A DNA stretch of 64,000 nucleotides from Nonomuraea glycinis (lineage in GTDB: Bacteria > Actinomycetota > Actinomycetes > Streptosporangiales > Streptosporangiaceae): the NCBI RefSeq assembly GCF_014646515.1, contig NZ_BMNK01000009.1, positions 62,001-126,000 of the forward strand, in the 5' to 3' direction. The translations under genes and the position numbers were made by a program. Under the pieces are notes generated by a model, which was not told where the DNA came from, did not search any database, and saw nothing but the letters and a program-made list of their open reading frames with translations. Every line of letters begins with the position of its first letter. Positions within the stretch are counted from its first letter, which is position 1. Shown in pieces: positions 48,995-57,563 of the stretch.

Positions 48995-49924
48995 TCAGGC
49001 CCAGCCGGTCCGCCGCTTCAGCCACTCCAGCGCCACGACGCCCTGCGCCCGCTGGAACGCCCGGAGCGTCGGCAGCCCCGGCGGAGCCGGCCTCCGGCTC
49101 CTGCTGACCAGATAGCCGGTGAACGCGGCGATCACCCGGGTGACGCGGTCATCCGGGTCGGTGAAGAGCTCGTGCGGCGGCGGGCCGCCCTGCATGGCGA
49201 CGGACGGCAGCATGGCCACCACGTCGAACCAGGCCGCGCCCACGCAGGCCCACGGCCAGTCCACGACGTAGACGCGCTCCTCGGTGAGCAGGACGTTGTC
49301 GGCCCGTACGTCGCCGTGCAGGAGCGTGTCGCCCTCGGCCGCCCGCGCCCAGCCGGACTCCAGCTCGGCCAGCGCGTCGAGGTGGCGCAGCGCCCACGGG
49401 TCCAGCCCGGCGGTGTCCGCGCCGCGCAGCCGGCGCCAGCCGTCGAACGACCCCTCGAACGCCTCGGCGATCGGCGGTGCGGCCATCGGCGCCGGCGTCA
49501 GCTCGGCGGACATCCGCGCGACGGCGGCCGTGACCCGGTCGAGCTCGTCGCGACGCCACGGCATCGCCGGGTGCCGGCCCTCGATGTCCTCGAACGCGAG
49601 CACCACCCAGCCGTCGACCTCGAAGGTGGCGATCAGGCGGGGAGCCGGGACGGAGGCGGGAAGCGCGGCGGCGATCTTGGCCTCGGCGCGGTAGATGCCG
49701 GCGGAGTCGGGGTTCGGCTCAGGGCCGACGGCCTTGACGAAGAGCCGGCGCCCGTCCGCGGCGCGCAGCCGCACGGCCGCCCCCGGGGAGAACCCGCCCG
49801 ACTGCGTGACCGCCTCGGCCACGGGCCCGCCGAGCAGTTCCTCGACCGCGGCGCGAGCGGCCGGGTGCACCTCGTGCCAGGGCAGCCGGGTCCCCGCCGC
49901 GGGCGGATTGGTGTCCACGCTCAT
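48995..49924 (-). CDS. Aminoglycoside phosphotransferase-family protein
   Basis: A 309-aa APH-fold kinase-like protein. The catalytic loop LLHGDVRADNVLLTEERVYV and the metal Asp in VVDWPWACVGAAWFD are intact, and the N-lobe has RLFVKAVGPEPNPDS with the ATP Lys. Activity is therefore plausible, but the substrate is unknown and resistance should not be assumed. It lies 27 bp upstream of tsaB on the same strand and interrupts the usual tsaE-tsaB neighbourhood. Confidence 0.85.
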   Translation of the reverse strand: MSVDTNPPAAGTRLPWHEVHPAARAAVEELLGGPVAEAVTQSGGFSPGAAVRLRAADGRRLFVKAVGPEPNPDSAGIYRAEAKIAAALPASVPAPRLIATFEVDGWVVLAFEDIEGRHPAMPWRRDELDRVTAAVARMSAELTPAPMAAPPIAEAFEGSFDGWRRLRGADTAGLDPWALRHLDALAELESGWARAAEGDTLLHGDVRADNVLLTEERVYVVDWPWACVGAAWFDVVAMLPSVAMQGGPPPHELFTDPDDRVTRVIAAFTGYLVSRSRRPAPPGLPTLRAFQRAQGVVALEWLKRRTGWA

Positions 49925-49992
49925 GAACCCATGATCCCAACCGGCGCAACCGAATTTGGGGAGGCGGAGGCCGCGAATCGAGAACCCGCGAC

Positions 49993-50067
49993 GCAGGGCA
50001 CGGCCGGAAGGCGCGGGAGGCGCAGGGTGCGGCCGGAAGGCGCGGGAGGAGGTCAGGCGCGGGAGGC
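49993..50067. repeat. 29-bp tandem duplication next to the sortase stop
   Basis: A 29-bp unit around GCGGCCGGAAGGCGCGGGAG occurs at 49993-50021 and 50022-50050 with three differences, and a shorter piece (AGGCGCGGGAGGCG) covers the end of the sortase gene. Confidence 0.75.
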
Positions 50068-50586
50068 GTACACGATGATGTTGTCGAGGTATTCGCCCGC
50101 GGCGCGGTCGAACCTGCCGCCGCAGGTCACCAGCTTGAGCCCGTCCTCCACGTACACCCGCCGGAGCGGAAAGGAGTCCTTGTGGACCTGCTCGACGCCG
50201 TCGACCTTGTACTTGACGACCTTGCCGTCGCTGCGCTCCACCTTGACGATCTCACCCTTGCGTACGTGTCTGAGCTTGTAGAAGACGGCCGGCGCGGTCT
50301 TGGTGTCGACATGTCCGACGATCACCGAGGCGCCCTTCTCGCCCGGCACGGCGCTGCCGGTGTACCAGCCGGCCATCTCGGGCTTCTCGTAGGGCGGCAG
50401 TTCGACCTCGCCGTCCTTGAGCCCGAGCTTCATCAGCGGCGCCTCCATGTCGATCGAGGAGATCTCGATGCTCTTCGGCACGACCGCGGCCGCCTTCTTG
50501 GGGGTGGACTGCATGCTCTGGCCGAAGGCGACCAGCACCAGCCCGGTCACGGCGCCGGCGAGCACCACCCGCCCGGGACGCGCCAT
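50053..50586 (-). CDS. Class F sortase
   Basis: A 177-aa sortase of the class F type found in actinobacteria. An N-terminal membrane anchor (VVLAGAVTGLVLVAFGQSM) is followed by the sortase barrel with the catalytic His in VIVGHVDTKTAP, the Cys in LKLVTCGGRFD and RAAGEYLDNIIVYAS at the C-terminus. Sortases of this class attach proteins to the cell wall or cut them. The start is ATG 50586 (MARPGRVVLAG), two bp after the stop of the next upstream gene; the frame is open far beyond but without similarity. The neighbouring secreted protein is its probable partner. Confidence 0.88.
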   Translation of the reverse strand: MARPGRVVLAGAVTGLVLVAFGQSMQSTPKKAAAVVPKSIEISSIDMEAPLMKLGLKDGEVELPPYEKPEMAGWYTGSAVPGEKGASVIVGHVDTKTAPAVFYKLRHVRKGEIVKVERSDGKVVKYKVDGVEQVHKDSFPLRRVYVEDGLKLVTCGGRFDRAAGEYLDNIIVYASRA

Positions 50587-50588
50587 CG

Positions 50589-51272
50589 CTAGGACCGGCT
50601 GCGGCGCTTGACCGCCACCCCGATCCCGACGGCCATCGCCAGGCCGAGCGCCAGGCCGACGCCGCCGAGCGGAAGGGAGGAGCTCTCGTCGACCTCCTGG
50701 CCGAAGGTGCCGCCGCCGCCGGCCCTGGGCGCCCTGGTGGGCACGTCGCTCGGCAGCGGGTCGGCCCTGGTGACTCTGAGGGTGGCCCGGCCCACGTGGT
50801 TGGTGCCGTCGCACTTTACGTCCACGCGGTACGAGCCGCGCTTGACGGTGCCGGAGACCTGGGCCTGGCCGCGCACCCACGCGCCGGAGGGCGAGCCGGT
50901 GGCGGCGGGACTGGCGGTCGCGGAGGTGGCGGGGGCTAAGGAGACCCCGGACAGGAAGGCTCTGGAGGTGGCGGTGCCGGTGTGGGCGGGGCCGCCCGAA
51001 GGCTCGGGGCAGTTGGCCAGGATCCACACGGTCGAGGTCTCACCGGCGGTGACGCTGTCGGGGTTGAGCTGGACCGAGATGGACTGCCGGGTGGCGGTCG
51101 CCGTGGGGCTGACCGGCGTGGTGGTCGTGGGGCTGACCGAGGTGGTGGGCGTCCCGGTCGGGGTCTCCGAACCCGCCGGTGGTGTTTGTGCCTCCGCTGC
51201 GCATCCCACGAGGCCGATCATGACGATGGCTCCCGCGTACGCGACTCGCCTGACCCTGAGCACCCGTCGCAC
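50589..51272 (-). CDS. Secreted protein with C-terminal anchor, probable sortase partner
   Basis: A 227-aa exported protein. The N-terminus (AYAGAIVMIGLVGCAAEAQ) is a signal peptide with a lipobox-like LVGC, followed by a Thr/Pro-rich stretch and an Ig-like or CARDB-like beta domain (ISVQLNPDSVTAGETSTVW, GSYRVDVKCDGTNHVGRATL). The C-terminus SSSLPLGGVGLALGLAMAVG ends KRRSRS: an LPxxG-like motif, hydrophobic helix and basic tail, the layout of a sortase sorting signal. The GTG at 51272 is the likeliest start (GGCGGAG upstream); longer frames exist. The function is unknown. Confidence 0.7.
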   Translation of the reverse strand: MRRVLRVRRVAYAGAIVMIGLVGCAAEAQTPPAGSETPTGTPTTSVSPTTTTPVSPTATATRQSISVQLNPDSVTAGETSTVWILANCPEPSGGPAHTGTATSRAFLSGVSLAPATSATASPAATGSPSGAWVRGQAQVSGTVKRGSYRVDVKCDGTNHVGRATLRVTRADPLPSDVPTRAPRAGGGGTFGQEVDESSSLPLGGVGLALGLAMAVGIGVAVKRRSRS

Positions 51273-51430
51273 CCCACTCCGCCGTCCTTCACCAAGCACC
51301 CAGCGAAACTGTGGATGCCGCCCCTCCTGAATACCCAAAATTTCTGGGCCAACCCTTACCAATGATCATGTTTCATGGCATCGGCGAGTTAGGTCAAGGG
51401 TGCCAGGATGATCGGGGCTTGGCGGTTGTT

Positions 51431-51904
51431 TTACTCTTTCGCCGTTTCGGACGGCGTGTCGCCCAGATTCACGCCCGCCCATCTGGCTCCGACGCCGCGC
51501 AGCGTGACCGTACGCGCCTCGTCGTCGGCCGTGCGGTCGAGGTGGATCTCCAGCCGTTCCTCGGACAGACCTTCGACCAGACCCTCACCCCACTCGACGA
51601 CCGTCACCGACTCCTCCAGGGAGGCGTCGAGGTCGAGATCGTCCACTTCGAGGTCGCCGCCGAGCCGGTAGGCGTCGGCGTGCACGAGCGGGGGGCCGCC
51701 GCACAGCGACGGGTGCACCCTGGCGATCACGAAGGTGGGCGAGGTGATCGGCCCGCGCACCTTGAGCCCTTCGCCCACGCCCTGCACGAGGGTGGTCTTG
51801 CCGGCGCCGAGCGGGCCGGACAGGATCAGCAGGTCACCCGGTCTGAGCAGGGCGGCCAGGCGGGTGCCGTACGCGCGCGTCTCCTCGGCGGTGGACAGCC
51901 TCAT
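51431..51904 (-). CDS. tsaE: t6A biosynthesis ATPase TsaE
   Basis: A 157-aa P-loop ATPase. The Walker A is LSGPLGAGKTTLVQGV, followed by ITSPTFVIARVH, HADAYRL and VVEWGEGL, the conserved TsaE series. It drives the TsaB-TsaD complex cycle. The ATG start overlaps the hydrolase stop by 4 nt, so alr-hydrolase-tsaE are co-translated. Confidence 0.95.
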   Translation of the reverse strand: MRLSTAEETRAYGTRLAALLRPGDLLILSGPLGAGKTTLVQGVGEGLKVRGPITSPTFVIARVHPSLCGGPPLVHADAYRLGGDLEVDDLDLDASLEESVTVVEWGEGLVEGLSEERLEIHLDRTADDEARTVTLRGVGARWAGVNLGDTPSETAKE

Positions 51905-52953
51905 TCCTGACCCACTCGCTTGATCAGGTCGCGCAGCGCGTCGTTGACCACCCCGGGGCGCTCCAGCTGGATCAGGTGGGAGGTGTCAGGGACCTCGGTG
52001 AGCTGCGCCTTGGGCAGCGCCTCGGCCATCGCCTTGCTGTGGTCGGGCGGTGTCAGCCAGTCCTTGTCGCCCACCACGATCGCCGTCGGCACCGGGTCGA
52101 GCACGTGCAGCGCCGACAGCTTGTCGTGGTTCATCAGCGCGGGGTAGAAGTCGGCGACGACCTCGGTCGGCGTCCCCCTGATCATGGATTCGGCGAAGTC
52201 GACCAGGGTCGGGCTGATGTTGCGTGAGTCGCCGAAGCCCATGTAGCGGGTCATCAGGAAGGCGATGTCGCTGCCCGCGTGGCGGGTGCGGTCGACCAGC
52301 GCGCCCCTGCGGCCCAGGAGGGACACCGTCGTGGGCGCCACCTTGTGGACGACCTTCGACACCAGGGCGGGCAGCCCGAGGGTCAGCTCGGCCAGCTTGC
52401 CGGCCGAGGTCGCGATCAGCGCGACGCCCTGGATCCTGTCGCCGAACAGCTCGGGGTAGCGGTCGGCGAGCGCCATGATGGTCATGCCGCCCATGGAGTG
52501 GCCGACGAGCACGCACGGCCCCGGCACGAACCGCTCGATCACCTCGGCCAGGTCCTCGCCCAGCCGGTCGATCGTGCTGTCGTCGGCCGCGCCGCGCTGC
52601 GAGCGGCCGTGCGAGCGCTGGTCCCACAGCACCATGCGATGGGTGTCGCGCAGATCCTTGCGCTGGTAGTGCCAGGACTCCAGGTTGAGACAGTAGCCGT
52701 GGCAGAACACGATCGTCAGCGGGGCGTCATGCGGGCCGTCGACCTCGACGTGCAGCGCCTTGCCGTCGGAGGTGGTCAGCGTGTGCTCGGTGCCGCCGAG
52801 CTCGCCGAACGGCTCGTTGGCGTCCAGGTCCGGCCGCAGCCTGATCCGGCCCACGGCGTAGCGCTTGGCCAGCGCGGCCGCGGCCACCCCGGCGGAGGCG
52901 GCGCCGACGATCGCGCCGGCGATTCCGACCCTTCGGCGTGTTGTGGTCGTCAT
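51901..52953 (-). CDS. Alpha/beta-fold hydrolase
   Basis: A 350-aa alpha/beta hydrolase with an N-terminal membrane-type segment (VGIAGAIVGAASAGVAAAALA). The oxyanion region is IVFCHGYCLNLESWHYQ, the nucleophile Ser sits in LVGHSMGGMTIM, and the acid and His are in GDKDWLTPPD and VPDTSHLIQLE. Substrate is unknown; homologues lie between alr and tsaE in many actinobacteria. The ATG at 52953 is used because it forms an ATGA overlap with the alr stop; an ATG three codons earlier is weaker. Confidence 0.88.
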   Translation of the reverse strand: MTTTTRRRVGIAGAIVGAASAGVAAAALAKRYAVGRIRLRPDLDANEPFGELGGTEHTLTTSDGKALHVEVDGPHDAPLTIVFCHGYCLNLESWHYQRKDLRDTHRMVLWDQRSHGRSQRGAADDSTIDRLGEDLAEVIERFVPGPCVLVGHSMGGMTIMALADRYPELFGDRIQGVALIATSAGKLAELTLGLPALVSKVVHKVAPTTVSLLGRRGALVDRTRHAGSDIAFLMTRYMGFGDSRNISPTLVDFAESMIRGTPTEVVADFYPALMNHDKLSALHVLDPVPTAIVVGDKDWLTPPDHSKAMAEALPKAQLTEVPDTSHLIQLERPGVVNDALRDLIKRVGQE

Positions 52954-54092
52954 GGACCCCATCCTTCGTACACCCGCGGCACCCGCGATCCGATCCTGGT
53001 CACGATCTCATGCGTGATGGTGCCGAGGTTATCGGCCCACTCCTGAGCGGTCGGCTCGCCCTGGGCGCCCGGCCCGAACAGGATGACCTCCTCGCCCGCG
53101 AGCAGCGGATCGTCCCCCATGTCGATCACGAACTGGTCCATGCAGACCCGGCCCGCCACCAGTCTTCGGCGGCCGCCCGCCAGCACCTCGGCCTTTCCCG
53201 TCGCGTGCCGGAGGATCCCGTCGGCGTAGCCGAGCGGCACCAGGGCGAGCGTGGTCTCGCGGTCGGTGACGTAAAGGTGCCCGTAGGAGACGCCGGAGCC
53301 CTCCGGGACCCGCTTGGTCATCGCGATCCGCGCCACGAGGGTCATCGCCTGCCTGAGCCCGAAGTCGCCCTGCTCGGGGATCGGGCTGAGGCCGTAGGTG
53401 GCGATGCCGCACCTGACGAGGTCGTAGTGGGCCCTGGGCAGGGTCATGGTCGCGGCGGAGTTGGCCAGGTGCCTGATCACGTGGGAACCGGCGGCGCCCG
53501 CCTGCTCGGCCAGCTTCAGCGCCGTCTCGTACGACTCGAGCTGTGCGTCGATCGCGGGGTGGCCGGGGATGTCGGCGCAGGCGAGGTGCGACCAGAGCCC
53601 GGCGATCTCGACGGCGCCCTCGGCCTGCAGCTCCAGCGCCCGGCGCAGCAGGCCCGGCCAGGCGGCGAGCGGCGAGCCGCCCCGGCTCATGCCGGTGTCG
53701 GCCTCCAGGTGCGTGCGGGCGGCGCGCCCGGTGCGCCGGGCGGCGGCGGCGATCTCGTCGAGCAGCGGCTCGTCGGACGCGGACAGCTCGACGCCGGCCT
53801 GGAGCGCCTCGTCGAGCGGCTCCCCCGGCGTGATGAGCCACGACAGCACCGGCGCGGTGATCCCGGCCGCGCGCAGCTCCAGGGCCTCGCTGACGAACGC
53901 GGTGCCGAGCATGGCCGCCCCACCCGCCAGCATGGCGCGGGAGGAGGGCACGAGCCCGTGCCCGTAGGCGTCGGCCTTGACGGCGGCCATCAGCTCGGCG
54001 CCACCGGCACGCTCCTTGAGCAGCGCCACGTTGTGCCTGATCGCGGCCAGGTCGACCCGCGCCTGCGCGGGCGTCGCCATCGGGTTGTCCAT
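52950..54092 (-). CDS. alr: Alanine racemase
   Basis: A 380-aa PLP-dependent racemase that makes D-alanine for peptidoglycan. The PLP lysine lies in LMAAVKADAYGHGLV, the catalytic Tyr in EGSGVSYGHLYVTD, with LVRCGIATYGLSPIP and AGRVCMDQFVIDMGDD also present. The ATG at 54092 begins MDNPMATPAQARVDLAAIRH; an ATG four codons later is possible. It begins 2 bp after nnrD and overlaps the hydrolase, so it belongs to the acpS-nnrD-alr-hydrolase-tsaE unit. Confidence 0.96.
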   Translation of the reverse strand: MDNPMATPAQARVDLAAIRHNVALLKERAGGAELMAAVKADAYGHGLVPSSRAMLAGGAAMLGTAFVSEALELRAAGITAPVLSWLITPGEPLDEALQAGVELSASDEPLLDEIAAAARRTGRAARTHLEADTGMSRGGSPLAAWPGLLRRALELQAEGAVEIAGLWSHLACADIPGHPAIDAQLESYETALKLAEQAGAAGSHVIRHLANSAATMTLPRAHYDLVRCGIATYGLSPIPEQGDFGLRQAMTLVARIAMTKRVPEGSGVSYGHLYVTDRETTLALVPLGYADGILRHATGKAEVLAGGRRRLVAGRVCMDQFVIDMGDDPLLAGEEVILFGPGAQGEPTAQEWADNLGTITHEIVTRIGSRVPRVYEGWGP

Positions 54093-54094
54093 AC

Positions 54095-55582
54095 CTACCA
54101 GTCTGTCAGTTCACGCGCGTGGTCGAGCGCGCTTTCGCCGCTCAGCGCCCGGATGGCGGCGGGGACCGCCTCGGCCACCTCGGCCGCGGTGAGCGGCGCG
54201 CCGCAGGCCGCGATCCGGGCGGCCAGCCCGTGCAGATAGGCGCCGCACGACCCGGCGTCATAGCCGCTCAACCCCTGGGCGAGCAGCGAGCCCGCGATGC
54301 CGGACAGCACGTCTCCGGTGCCGCCGGCGGCCAGCCAGGGCGTGCCGGTGCCGTTGACCCGCACCGGCGAGCCCTCCTCGGCCACGACCGTGGTGGACCC
54401 CTTGAGCAGCACCGTGACGCCGAGCTCGGCCGCCGCCGCACGGACGTGCGCCAGCCTGCCCGCCTCGATCTCGTCCCGGCCCGCTCCGGTCAGCCGCGCC
54501 AGCTCGCCCGCGTGCGGCGTGATCAGAACCGGTCCGGTACGGCGCAGCAGCGCGACGCCCTTGGCCACCAGGTTGAGCCCGTCGGCGTCGACCAGCACCG
54601 GCACGTCCGAGGCGAGCACCCTGGCGACCAGTTCGCGCGCCCAGCGGCCGGTGCCGAGCCCGGGACCCACCACCCATGCCTGCACGCGGCCGACCCCGTC
54701 GATCGACGGCTCGTCCAGCTCGGTGATGACCGCCTCCGGCCAGCGGGCGCGCACCTGCGCCGCCGGGCGGCCCGGACCGGCGTAGCGCACCATGCCCGCG
54801 CCGGCCCGCAGCGCGCCGCCCACGGCGAGCACGGCGGCGCCGGTGTACTGGTCGCTGCCGGCGGCGATGCCGACCACGCCCCTGCGGTATTTGTCGGTTT
54901 CGTGGCCGGGTCGCGGCAGCCGCCCGGCGACCCCGGCGCGGGTCAGGGCGGTGACGTCGGGGCCGGGCAGATAGGCGTCGAGCCCGATGTCGACCAGCTC
55001 GATCCGGCCCGCGAAGCCGGCTCCGGGATCGACGAGCAGGCCGGTCTTGCGGGCGCCCATCGTCACCGTCAGCGCGGCCCGCACGGCCGCGCCCGCCACC
55101 CGCCCGCTGCTCGCGTCCACCCCGCTGGGCACGTCCACGGCGACGACCAGGCCGGCGGCGGCATTGGCGGCCTCGGCGAGACGGGCATAGGGCTCGCGCA
55201 GCGCACCGGACGCGCCGATCCCGACCAGTCCGTCGACGATGAGCTCGGCCGCGGCGACGGCGTCCTCGCCCGCGACCACCCCGCCGGCCTCCTGGAGGGC
55301 GTGCAGCCCCGCCTGGTGCGTCCTTTCGCCGGCGAGCACGGCCTCGACCCTGGCCCCGCGCCGGGCCAGCACGGCACCCGCGTAGAGGGCGTCGCCGCCG
55401 TTGTCGCCACTGCCCACGAGGAGCACGACGCGGCTGCCGTACACCTTGGGGAGCAGGTCGGCGCAGGCGGCGGCGAGGCCGCTCGCGGCGCGCAGCATCA
55501 GCGTGCCCTCAGGCAGCCGGGCCATCAGCGCCTGTTCGGCGCTCCTGATCTGGTCGGCGGAGTAGGCGGCGATCATCTTCAC
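54095..55582 (-). CDS. nnrD: Bifunctional NAD(P)H-hydrate epimerase/ADP-dependent dehydratase
   Basis: A 495-aa two-domain repair enzyme for hydrated NAD(P)H. The N-terminal YjeF_N epimerase domain (1-210) has LLVGSGDNGGDALYAGAVLA; the C-terminal ribokinase-like dehydratase domain has VVGIAAGSDQYTGAAVLA, VLITPHAGELARLTG and GGTGDVLSGIAGSLLAQGL. The GTG at 55582 is chosen because AAGGA lies seven bases upstream; a TTG one codon earlier and an ATG two codons later are alternatives. It starts 4 bp after acpS. Confidence 0.93.
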   Translation of the reverse strand: MKMIAAYSADQIRSAEQALMARLPEGTLMLRAASGLAAACADLLPKVYGSRVVLLVGSGDNGGDALYAGAVLARRGARVEAVLAGERTHQAGLHALQEAGGVVAGEDAVAAAELIVDGLVGIGASGALREPYARLAEAANAAAGLVVAVDVPSGVDASSGRVAGAAVRAALTVTMGARKTGLLVDPGAGFAGRIELVDIGLDAYLPGPDVTALTRAGVAGRLPRPGHETDKYRRGVVGIAAGSDQYTGAAVLAVGGALRAGAGMVRYAGPGRPAAQVRARWPEAVITELDEPSIDGVGRVQAWVVGPGLGTGRWARELVARVLASDVPVLVDADGLNLVAKGVALLRRTGPVLITPHAGELARLTGAGRDEIEAGRLAHVRAAAAELGVTVLLKGSTTVVAEEGSPVRVNGTGTPWLAAGGTGDVLSGIAGSLLAQGLSGYDAGSCGAYLHGLAARIAACGAPLTAAEVAEAVPAAIRALSGESALDHARELTDW

Positions 55583-55586
55583 CAAG

Positions 55587-55937
55587 CTATCCTTCGGCGA
55601 TCACGTAAGCCATCGCCACGCCGCCGTCGTGGCTGAGTGAGACGTGCCAGCGCTTCACCCCGAGCCCGTAGGCGGCCTCGGCGACCTTGCCGGTCACGTG
55701 CAGCTCGGGCTTGCCGCTCTCGTCGCAGCGCACCTCGGCCTCCAGGTGCCCGAGGCCCCGGGGCGCGCCCAGGGCCTTGGCGACGGCCTCCTTGGCCGCG
55801 AACCGGGCGGCCAGCGAGCGCGTCGCCAGTGGCCGCTCGATCTCGGTGAACAGCCTCTCGCGCAGCGCGGGCGTCCGCTCCAGCGCGGCCTCGAAGCGCG
55901 CGATGTCCACGACGTCCACGCCGATGCCCAGGATCAT
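55587..55937 (-). CDS. acpS: Holo-[acyl-carrier-protein] synthase
   Basis: A 116-aa phosphopantetheinyl transferase that attaches the 4'-phosphopantetheine arm to ACP serine. It has the AcpS signatures ILGIGVDVVDIARFE and RFAAKEAVAKALGAPRGLG, and ends WHVSLSHDGGVAMAYVIAEG. It could activate the free-standing ACP of the Lux-like operon as well as the fatty acid synthase ACP. It leads into nnrD and alr. Confidence 0.95.
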   Translation of the reverse strand: MILGIGVDVVDIARFEAALERTPALRERLFTEIERPLATRSLAARFAAKEAVAKALGAPRGLGHLEAEVRCDESGKPELHVTGKVAEAAYGLGVKRWHVSLSHDGGVAMAYVIAEG

Positions 55938-55954
55938 CCTCCCAGGCTAACCAG

Positions 55955-57376
55955 CTAGAACGCGCCTCGCTGCCATGGCCCCCAGATGGCGAAGGACCTG
56001 CCCTGCCTGGACTGCACGTTCACGTACAGGGTGTGGCCGCCGGGCCCGAACGTGGAGCCCGCGAACTCCGCGCCCGCGTCGTCCGCCACCGGGGCCAGCC
56101 GGCAGAAGTCGAAGACGCCGCCCGAGCGGGTGAGCCCGCGCAGATAGTTGTCGCCCTCGCCGTCCTCGCACAGCACCAGCGTCCCGCGACCGCTGACGGT
56201 CACGTTGTCCGGCAGGTCCAGCGTCGCCGCGCGCGGCGACTGGTAGACGAGCTTCAGCCGGCCGCTCCACGTCTCGTACGCCCACACCTGCCCCCGGCCC
56301 TTGCCGAAGCCGTCCGGCGGGGTGTCGCCGGACGCCGTCTCCCCGCCCTGGGTGGAGACGAAGTAGATGGTGCCCTGGTGGTAGACGGCGCCTTCGAGCC
56401 TGGAGAAGATCGCCCCGCCCGCGACCCTGCCCTGGGTGCCGACCGCCTGCACGGCCTCGTCGTTCGACGGCTTGCCGGTGAAGGACGGGTCGGGCTCGTC
56501 GATGTCCACCCATTCGGTGCCGAAGGCGGTGCCCGGCGGGTGGCCCACCGAGAGGTCGGCGCGCTTGCGGCCCTTGACGGCGAGCATCTGGAGCCGGCCT
56601 CCGTCGAGCAGACGCCCCGCCTGCGCCGGATGCTTCGGCGGGACGTAACGGTAGAAGCCGGAGGGGAAGCCGAAGTTGTCCTCGGTCAGGTAGAGGGTGC
56701 CGGTCGCCGGGTCGAACGCCACGGACTCGTGCGCGAACCTGCCGGCGGACCTGATCGGCCTGGCGTTCGAGGTGCCCTTGAGCGGCACCTCGAAGATGTA
56801 GCCGTGCTTCTCGGTCAGCTTGGAGTTGTCGCCGCCGGTGTGGTCGTCGCCCACGTCGGGGCCGTTGACCGTCTCCTCGCAGCTCACCCAGGCGCCCCAC
56901 GGCATGGGGCCGCCCGAGCAGTTCATCATGGTCCCGTTCAGCGACGGCAGGCTTTTGAGCACCTCGCCGTAGCGGCTCACCCGCAGGGTGGCGGTGCCGC
57001 CGCCGGCCATCGGATCGTAGGCCTTGGCGCGGTCGCCGAAGGCACCGACGGGGCCGTTGACCTCGTGGTTGCGGACGAGGATCGCGCTGCCGCGCGGGCC
57101 GGCGAACGCGGCCATCCCGTCATGCCGCCCCGGCACGGCGCTGCCGTCGGAGAACTTCTCCCCGGCCGCGTTGAACGAGCGGTACTTGAAGCCGTCCGGC
57201 AGGTGCAGCCGGACCTCGCCGTCACGCAGGTCCCGCACGGGTCGCAACCGCCCGTATCCGAGCGCGGGCGCGGGCTTGGCGCCGCCCTGGGCGCCCGCGC
57301 AGGCGACGCCCGCGAACGGCCCGGCGATCCCGGTGGCGACCGCGGCCGCGCGGGTGAGGAAGCGACGACGGTCCAC
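55955..57376 (-). CDS. Tat-exported PhoX-like (DUF839) phosphatase-type protein
   Basis: A 473-aa secreted protein. The twin-arginine signal is DRRRFLTRAAAVATGIAGPF, so it is exported folded, perhaps with its metal cofactor. The mature part matches the PhoX/DUF839 family: MMNCSGGPMPWGAWVSCEET, FAHESVAFDPATGTLYLTED, WVDIDEPDP and LPDNVTVSGRGTLVLCEDGE, which includes typical metal-site acidic residues. Phosphatase activity is plausible but unproven. The GTG at 57376 has GGAGG four bases upstream. It sits between coaA and acpS, where related genomes often have glmS. Confidence 0.87.
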   Translation of the reverse strand: MDRRRFLTRAAAVATGIAGPFAGVACAGAQGGAKPAPALGYGRLRPVRDLRDGEVRLHLPDGFKYRSFNAAGEKFSDGSAVPGRHDGMAAFAGPRGSAILVRNHEVNGPVGAFGDRAKAYDPMAGGGTATLRVSRYGEVLKSLPSLNGTMMNCSGGPMPWGAWVSCEETVNGPDVGDDHTGGDNSKLTEKHGYIFEVPLKGTSNARPIRSAGRFAHESVAFDPATGTLYLTEDNFGFPSGFYRYVPPKHPAQAGRLLDGGRLQMLAVKGRKRADLSVGHPPGTAFGTEWVDIDEPDPSFTGKPSNDEAVQAVGTQGRVAGGAIFSRLEGAVYHQGTIYFVSTQGGETASGDTPPDGFGKGRGQVWAYETWSGRLKLVYQSPRAATLDLPDNVTVSGRGTLVLCEDGEGDNYLRGLTRSGGVFDFCRLAPVADDAGAEFAGSTFGPGGHTLYVNVQSRQGRSFAIWGPWQRGAF

Positions 57377-57563
57377 ATGGCCTCCAGGTGAGTTGCTACG
57401 GGAACAGTAACCGCAGGCTTGTCGACATATCGGCGATTCGGCCGGATCTCCCGCGTTCCCCGAACTGACTATCGGTAATCCCCCGTTTTCATCCACAGCC
57501 TGTGGATATCTCTCTCCACCCCCGGCCGGAACTCGGCTCCGGCCCCGTCGCTACGCTGCCAAG

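Noticed and set aside
48995..49924. Aminoglycoside resistance gene
   Set aside because: The APH fold is real, but the family is broad and the housekeeping context gives no support for antibiotic modification.
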